Source: an uncultured Desulfovibrio sp. (GTDB lineage: Bacteria; Desulfobacterota; Desulfovibrionia; Desulfovibrionales; Desulfovibrionaceae). From it: a stretch of DNA of 18,430 nucleotides. The notes under the pieces are model-generated. The model worked only from the letters and a program-made list of their open reading frames with translations, had not been told where the DNA came from and searched no databases. Shown piece by piece: positions 14,129 to 18,430 of the stretch (positions are counted from its first letter, which is position 1; the number at the start of each line of letters is the position of its first letter). The stretch is from contig URHE01000038.1 of the NCBI GenBank assembly GCA_900547595.1, forward strand, positions 1 to 18,430, in the 5' to 3' direction. The position numbers and the translations under genes were made by a program.

Positions 14129-15100
14129 ATGTATGTGATCACCGGCGGCGCCGGTTTCCTGGGGAGCGCGCTCCTCTGGCAGCTGAACACGCGGGGCCTT
14201 GATGAAATCGTGGTGGTGGACAATCTCGCCACCGGCCCCAAGTGGCGCAATCTGGTCAAGCGCAGCTATGTGGACTATCTGCACAGGGATGTCTTTCTCG
14301 ACCTTGTGCGCCGGGATGCCCTGCCCTGGAAGCTGGACGCCCTGATCCACCTCGGGGCCTGCTCCTCCACCACCGAGCGGAACGCGGACTTCCTGATGGA
14401 AAACAACTTCCATTACAGTCGCGATGTCTGCCGCCATGCGCTCGACAGGGGCGCGCGCGTCATCAATGCCAGTTCCGCCGCCACCTACGGCGACGGTTCG
14501 CTGGGTTTCAGCGACGATCCGGCCCTTGTCCCGCGCCTGCGGCCCCTGAACATGTATGGCTATTCCAAGCAGCTCCTCGACCTCTGGCTCCAGCGCGAGC
14601 GTCTGGAGGACGCGGTGGCGAGCCTGAAGTTTTTCAATGTGTACGGGCCCAATGAGTACCACAAGGGCGACATGGCGAGCGTCGTCTTCAAGGCCCATGG
14701 CCGCATCCGCGAGAGCGGACGCATGGCGCTCTTCCGTTCGGAGGACCCGGCAATGCCCGACGGCGAACAGAAGCGCGATTTCGTCTATGTGAAGGACTGC
14801 GTCCGGCTCATGGCGTGGCTGCTGGAGCATCCGGGCGTCAACGGCATCCGCAACGTGGGCACGGGCGAGGCGCGCAGCTTCAACGATCTTGTGCGGGCCG
14901 TGTTCGCGGCCCTGGAGCGCAAGCCCGCCATCGACTATGTGGACATGCCCGCCACCCTGCGGGGCAAATATCAGGCATTCACCAGGGCGGACATGGGCTG
15001 GCTGGCCCGCGCGGGCTGCCCGTTGCGCTTCACGCCGCTGGAGGCGGGCGTGGAAGACTATGTGCGCGGCTATCTGGAACGGGATGACAGATTTTTGTAG
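14129..15100 (+). CDS. hldD: ADP-L-glycero-D-manno-heptose-6-epimerase
   Basis: 323-residue extended short-chain dehydrogenase that epimerises ADP-D-glycero-D-manno-heptose to the L form, the last step in making the heptose donor for the lipopolysaccharide inner core. The NAD(P)-binding motif TGGAGFLGS is at 5-13. Catalytic residues are Ser116 in NASSAATYG, the Tyr143-x3-Lys147 pair in MYGYSK and Lys179 in VYGPNEYHKGDMAS, matching Ser116, Tyr140, Lys144 and Lys178 of the E. coli enzyme. The RDFVYVKDC segment is also typical. ATG 14129 has GGAGG 5 nt upstream; the frame is open from 13721 but that part overlaps the divergent EF-hand gene. It is a single gene here, not near other LPS genes in the window. 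Confidence 0.95.
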   Translation: MYVITGGAGFLGSALLWQLNTRGLDEIVVVDNLATGPKWRNLVKRSYVDYLHRDVFLDLVRRDALPWKLDALIHLGACSSTTERNADFLMENNFHYSRDVCRHALDRGARVINASSAATYGDGSLGFSDDPALVPRLRPLNMYGYSKQLLDLWLQRERLEDAVASLKFFNVYGPNEYHKGDMASVVFKAHGRIRESGRMALFRSEDPAMPDGEQKRDFVYVKDCVRLMAWLLEHPGVNGIRNVGTGEARSFNDLVRAVFAALERKPAIDYVDMPATLRGKYQAFTRADMGWLARAGCPLRFTPLEAGVEDYVRGYLERDDRFL

Positions 15101-15128
15101 CGTATGGGCCGGTCATGGTGTGCGAGCC

Positions 15129-15155
15129 TAATCTTTTGTGCGCCATGGCCGATAG
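15129..15155 (+). promoter_or_regulatory. FliA (sigma-28) promoter of the chemoreceptor gene
   Basis: TAATCTTT (15129-15136), 11-nt spacer, GCCGATAG (15148-15155), against TAAAGTTT-N11-GCCGATAA. The spacing is exact and the GCCGATA core complete. It lies 137 nt before the MCP start, which places the receptor in the motility regulon. Confidence 0.75.
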
Positions 15156-15194
15156 AGCAGGCAATGGAGCCCGGCGGGCGGTGTTCTTATGGCA

Positions 15195-15212
15195 GGTCTG
15201 CCGGGGCAGACC
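15195..15212 (+). other. Hairpin in the chemoreceptor leader
   Basis: GGTCTGC (15195-15201) pairs with GCAGACC (15206-15212), loop CGGG. It lies in the 5' leader between the FliA-type promoter and the start codon; no T tract follows. Confidence 0.4.
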
Positions 15213-15291
15213 CGGCAGCGCCGCGCGGGAACTGGCAGGAACGCTGCCCGATTGCCGGGGCGGCAGGAAATGAAGGCATGGGAGGCTGGTA

Positions 15292-17406
15292 ATGAGTATA
15301 GGCAAGAAAATCGGCGGGGGATTTTGTGCCGTAATCTTTTTGACGATGGTCCTGGGTTTTGTGGCCATCCGCGGCATGAGCGAGGGCACCGAGGTTTCGG
15401 AAAACATCGCCAACGACCGCATGCCCCGGCTCATCAACTGGATGGATCTCCAGAACGATCTGCTCAACGCGGCCTATTACGCGCGCGCCTATTTTGAAAA
15501 CAGCGACGCAGCCAACATCAAGCAGACCTTTGACTACCTCAAGCTGTACAAGGAAAAGCTGGCCGCGCTCAAGCAGATCAACAGCGTCATCCATTTCGAG
15601 AACACGGCCAAGGCCCTTGAGAGGGCGGAAAAGAACATCGTCATCTATGAGGACCTGATCCGCAAGAACCAGGCCCTCAACGAGCGCGCCGAGGCGCTGG
15701 TGGTCAAAATGATGAGCAGCGGCAATGAGGCGCTCGCCAAGATCGCCGTGCTCATCAAGACCATGGGCGAGACCCAGCGCGGCTTCATCCAGGCCGGCAA
15801 CAGCAGCGCGGCCACGCAGTATTCGCAGAACCTCGTCGACGCGGCCACCATGTACACCGATGCGAGCACCGTGTTCAGGGAACTGCTCGCGGCCGAGCGC
15901 AACAGCGACGTGGCCCTGTTCGCGGAGATCCAGCAGCGCCTGCCCGGCATCAGCAAGAAGTCCCAGGCCATTGCCGGTAACCTGCTGCGCCAGGAATGCC
16001 GCGACCTCTTTGCCGAGACCATGAAGGAATACAACGAGTTCTCGCGCGAGGCCGACGAACTGGCCACCGTGCAGCGCGACCTCGCCGAGGCGGGCAAGAC
16101 GCGCTACGCGCAGTTCCGCACCATGTTCGCCAACGCCACCGGCATGGTGGAGCTGACCACCAAGAACACCAATCAGGTGGTCACGGACGCGGCCAGCAGC
16201 CTTTCGGCCTCCACCACGGTGGTCACCATCATGCTCATCATCGTGCTCGTGCTCGGCGTCATCGTGTCCATCACCATCACGCGCATGATCGTCAAGCCGC
16301 TCGCCACCACCCAGGTCTTCGCCCAGGACGTGGCCGCCGGCCACATGGAGAAGGAGCTTGACGTCCACACCACGGACGAGACCGGCAAGCTCGCCGACGC
16401 CCTGCGCTCCATGGTGGCCGCGCTCAAGCAGAACATCTCCGAGGCCAATGCCAAGTCCGAGCAGGCCGCCAAGGCCACCGAAGAGGCCAAGGCCGCCATG
16501 GCCCGCGCCGAAGAGGCCGCCCGCAAGGCCGAGAACGCCAAGCGCGAAGGCATGCTCGCCGCCGCCGGCCAGCTCGAGGGCATGGTGGAGATCATCTCCT
16601 CCGCGTCCACGGAACTGTCCGCCCAGATCGAACAGTCCGACCACGGCGCTTCCGAATCCGCCCAGCGTCTCCAGGAAGCCGCCACGGCCATGAACGAGAT
16701 GAACGCCACCGTGCAGGAAGTGGCCCGCAACGCCGGTTCCGCCTCCACCGCCTCCACGGATACCAAGGCCAAGGCCGAGGCCGGCGAGCATGTGGTGCAG
16801 CAGGTCGTCCAGAGCATCGGCGAAGTGCACGAAGTCTCGCTCCAGCTCAAGGAAGACATGGTCCAGCTCAACGAGCGCGCCCAGGACATCAGCCGCATCA
16901 TGGGCGTCATTTCGGACATCGCCGACCAGACCAACCTGCTCGCGCTCAACGCGGCCATTGAAGCGGCCCGCGCGGGTGAGGCCGGCCGCGGGTTCGCCGT
17001 GGTGGCCGATGAAGTCCGCAAGCTCGCGGAAAAGACCATGGCCTCCACGCAGGATGTCAGCAACGCCATCCGCGCCATCCAGGAAAGCACGGACAAGAGC
17101 ATGGGCGCCGTGGACAACGCGGTGCAGCGCATCAGCGAAGCCACCTCGCTCGCCAATCAGTCCGGCACGGCGCTGGAAGAGATCGTCGCCACGGTGGAAG
17201 CCACGTCCGACCAGGTGCAGGCCATTGCCGCCGCCAGCGAGGAACAGTCCGCCGCCAGCGAAGAGATCAACCGCTCCATCATCGAGGTCAACGACATGTC
17301 CCGCCTGACCGCCGAGGCCATGGCCGGGGCCAATCAGGCCGTGGCCGATCTTGCCAGCCAGGCCAACAAGCTGAACAACCTCATTCAGGAAATGAAGAAC
17401 GCCTAG
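15292..17406 (+). CDS. Methyl-accepting chemotaxis protein
   Basis: 704-residue inner-membrane chemoreceptor. First membrane segment at about 8-27, a periplasmic all-helical region at 28-308, second segment at about 310-330, then HAMP (to about 382), an Ala/Glu/Lys-rich coiled coil and the signalling hairpin with tip around 544-580 (DQTNLLALNAAIEAARAG, then GRGFAVVADEVRKLAE), which docks CheA and CheW. The sensor region of about 280 residues is longer than a simple four-helix bundle and could be a helical bimodular (HBM) domain, a type that often binds organic acids; this is a guess from size and helix content. No C-terminal CheR-binding pentapeptide; it ends in LIQEMKNA. ATG 15292 follows GGGAGG and overlaps the TAA of a tiny upstream frame. 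Single gene with its own terminator. Confidence 0.95.
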   Translation: MSIGKKIGGGFCAVIFLTMVLGFVAIRGMSEGTEVSENIANDRMPRLINWMDLQNDLLNAAYYARAYFENSDAANIKQTFDYLKLYKEKLAALKQINSVIHFENTAKALERAEKNIVIYEDLIRKNQALNERAEALVVKMMSSGNEALAKIAVLIKTMGETQRGFIQAGNSSAATQYSQNLVDAATMYTDASTVFRELLAAERNSDVALFAEIQQRLPGISKKSQAIAGNLLRQECRDLFAETMKEYNEFSREADELATVQRDLAEAGKTRYAQFRTMFANATGMVELTTKNTNQVVTDAASSLSASTTVVTIMLIIVLVLGVIVSITITRMIVKPLATTQVFAQDVAAGHMEKELDVHTTDETGKLADALRSMVAALKQNISEANAKSEQAAKATEEAKAAMARAEEAARKAENAKREGMLAAAGQLEGMVEIISSASTELSAQIEQSDHGASESAQRLQEAATAMNEMNATVQEVARNAGSASTASTDTKAKAEAGEHVVQQVVQSIGEVHEVSLQLKEDMVQLNERAQDISRIMGVISDIADQTNLLALNAAIEAARAGEAGRGFAVVADEVRKLAEKTMASTQDVSNAIRAIQESTDKSMGAVDNAVQRISEATSLANQSGTALEEIVATVEATSDQVQAIAAASEEQSAASEEINRSIIEVNDMSRLTAEAMAGANQAVADLASQANKLNNLIQEMKNA

Positions 17407-17435
17407 GCGTTGGAAACAGCGAACACACAAGCAGG

Positions 17436-17464
17436 GGGCGCGTCCGCGGGGACGCGCCCTCTTT
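17436..17464 (+). terminator. Intrinsic terminator of the chemoreceptor gene
   Basis: GGGCGCGTCC (17436-17445) pairs with GGACGCGCCC (17450-17459), loop GCGG, then TCTTT. It begins 30 nt after the MCP stop. Confidence 0.8.
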
Positions 17465-17517
17465 GCGTTATGGCGCCCCGGCGGGCGGCTTCAGGCGGCG
17501 GACCACCGCTTTGTGCA

Positions 17518-17546
17518 TGGACAGTGGCGCGCGGGTGGGGTATAAA
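17518..17546 (+). promoter_or_regulatory. Strong promoter before the unknown exported protein
   Basis: TGGACA (17518-17523), exactly 17 nt, TATAAA (17541-17546). Predicted start near 17553, leaving a leader of about 90 nt in which GTTCCGGC near 17570 can pair with GCCGGGAAC near 17602. Confidence 0.7.
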
Positions 17547-17643
17547 ATTTTTTACGATACGGCTCGCCGTTCCGGCGCCGGGCGGGAGCAACGTTTGCCC
17601 AGCCGGGAACCAACGCCGTGAACCAGCCCTGAGGGGGTTCTCC

Positions 17644-18285
17644 ATGTGTTCGCATGCCGCGCTGTTGCAGCATCTCGTCATTGCCGTTCTTGCGCTCGCC
17701 GCGCCGTTTGTGGCGGTCGGGCCCGCGCGGGGGGAAGATAACGGGGCCACGGCCCGGGGCCTGTTCACCATGCTGCCGCCCAGCATTTTTGAAACAACGG
17801 CGGAAGGGCTTTCCGAAGCGGACAAGCAGCGGCTGCTTGCCGAAGGGCGCACCGAGTTCTGGGAAATCGCGGGCGAAACCGCTGATGTCCTCGTGTTTGC
17901 CAGCCTGCCGTTCCGTGACCGGGCCGTGGGGTTGCGCCTGTTCCGCAATACGGAGGACGGCTCCACCGAGGTGGCGGTGGGCACGCTCGGCGAACCCATC
18001 TGCACCGTGGAGCTCTGGCGCCTGGACACGTCGGGGCGCGTGGTGCCCATTGACACGCCGCCGGAGCCGGATGCGCGGGAATTTCTCGGCAAGGGGCAGA
18101 AACTGCCGGGAAATGTCGCGCCCACGGTGCTCATCTGCCTGGGCCTTGGCGGCCTCAAGGCGGTGCCGGTTTTCTGGGGCAGCAAGGGGCGGGTGGATGT
18201 GCCCCTGCGCAATGACGTGTCGTTTCAGTGGACGGGAAAGGACTTCGAGAAGCGCGTGACCGCCCGGGAGGAGGTACCCCGGTGA
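17644..18285 (+). CDS. Exported protein of unknown function
   Basis: 213 residues; I do not recognise the family. Residues 1-30 form a signal peptide (MCSHAALLQHLVIAVLALAAP..., probable cleavage after ARG before EDNG), so the mature protein is periplasmic. Cys2 is too close to the N-terminus to be a lipobox. The mature part mixes short helices (SEADKQRLLAEG near 58-69) with hydrophobic strand-like stretches (ADVLVFASLPF, GLRLFR, VAVGTLGEPICTVELW, APTVLICLGLGGLKAVPVFW), consistent with a compact alpha/beta or beta domain. ATG 17644 has GAGGGG 9 nt upstream and lies downstream of a strong promoter; the frame is open from 17410, but that stretch contains the MCP terminator. It is a monocistronic gene between the MCP and tRNA-Ala. 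Confidence 0.75.
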   Translation: MCSHAALLQHLVIAVLALAAPFVAVGPARGEDNGATARGLFTMLPPSIFETTAEGLSEADKQRLLAEGRTEFWEIAGETADVLVFASLPFRDRAVGLRLFRNTEDGSTEVAVGTLGEPICTVELWRLDTSGRVVPIDTPPEPDAREFLGKGQKLPGNVAPTVLICLGLGGLKAVPVFWGSKGRVDVPLRNDVSFQWTGKDFEKRVTAREEVPR

Positions 18286-18330
18286 TTTTTGGCCGCTTGC
18301 GGGTGGTCCGGAAAAAAGTGGAAAAAATAT

Positions 18331-18359
18331 TTGACATGGGCGCCCGCTCCGGCTATGTT
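18331..18359 (+). promoter_or_regulatory. tRNA-Ala promoter
   Basis: TTGACA (18331-18336), 17-nt spacer, TATGTT (18354-18359). Start near 18366, only a few bases before the mature 5' end at 18371, as is usual for stable RNA genes. Confidence 0.8.
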
Positions 18360-18370
18360 CTTCAGGCCGT

Positions 18371-18430
<60 letters not shown>

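Noticed and set aside
15232..15248. Sigma-54-like CTGGCAGGAACGCTGCC upstream of the chemoreceptor
   Set aside because: The GG-GC spacing fits, but three consensus positions differ and the FliA-type promoter upstream is much better.
15104..15292. 62-codon frame between hldD and the chemoreceptor
   Set aside because: No ribosome site at its ATG, and the FliA promoter would start transcription after that ATG; composition looks non-coding.
15187..17430. 747-codon minus-strand frame antisense to the chemoreceptor
   Set aside because: His/Gly/Leu-rich shadow of an unmistakable MCP coding sequence.

Overview
The window is GC-rich DNA with tightly packed genes and strong GC bias at third codon positions. 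It fits a sulfate-reducing member of the Desulfovibrionaceae. This placement is inferred from three things: a Desulfovibrio-type outer-membrane porin, deltaproteobacterial styles of regulation (a good sigma-54 promoter and a FliA-type promoter), and an oxalate-to-formate pathway suited to an anaerobe that oxidises formate. No 16S rRNA is present, so the genus is not settled.

Layout. Positions 1-1732, minus strand: an arsenic-type pair, an ArsR repressor with a C-terminal Cys-Cys...Cys metalloid site followed by a UPF0718/ArsP-type permease. Positions 1733-3840: a regulatory intergenic stretch with a Fur-box-like site and several dyads, then a plus-strand porin gene, then hairpins and a strong bidirectional terminator. 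Positions 3841-5770, minus: rpsB-tsf (ribosomal protein S2 and EF-Ts), with a sigma-70-like promoter and a strongly folded leader. Positions 5790-10206, minus: an oxalate operon, frc-oxc-AEC permease, the same gene set as E. coli yfdW-yfdU-yfdV, preceded by a good match to a sigma-54 promoter. Positions 10400-13990, minus: a probable four-gene operon of EF-hand protein, YgiQ-type radical SAM protein, SlyX-like coiled coil and a small exported protein carrying a helix-turn-helix-like motif. Positions 14009-15100, plus: hldD (heptose epimerase for LPS core). Positions 15129-17460, plus: a chemoreceptor with a FliA-type promoter and a terminator. Positions 17518-18285, plus: an unrecognised exported protein. 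Positions 18331-18430: a promoter and the first 60 bases of tRNA-Ala(GGC), cut by the window end.

How the genes work together. The clearest pathway is oxalate use: the AEC carrier probably moves oxalate, Frc makes oxalyl-CoA from formyl-CoA, and Oxc decarboxylates oxalyl-CoA back to formyl-CoA, with net release of formate and CO2. The sigma-54 promoter implies control by an enhancer-binding activator encoded elsewhere. The arsR/permease pair is a self-contained metalloid resistance unit, and its promoter implies a leaderless repressor mRNA. The remaining genes are housekeeping (rpsB, tsf, hldD, tRNA) or envelope and sensing functions (porin, MCP, small exported proteins).

No CRISPR array, prophage or insertion sequence was seen. 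The most unusual items are regulatory (sigma-54 oxalate promoter, leaderless arsR, folded rpsB leader), plus an altered glycine loop in Frc and a fresh 21-bp tandem duplication in the exported HTH-like protein.
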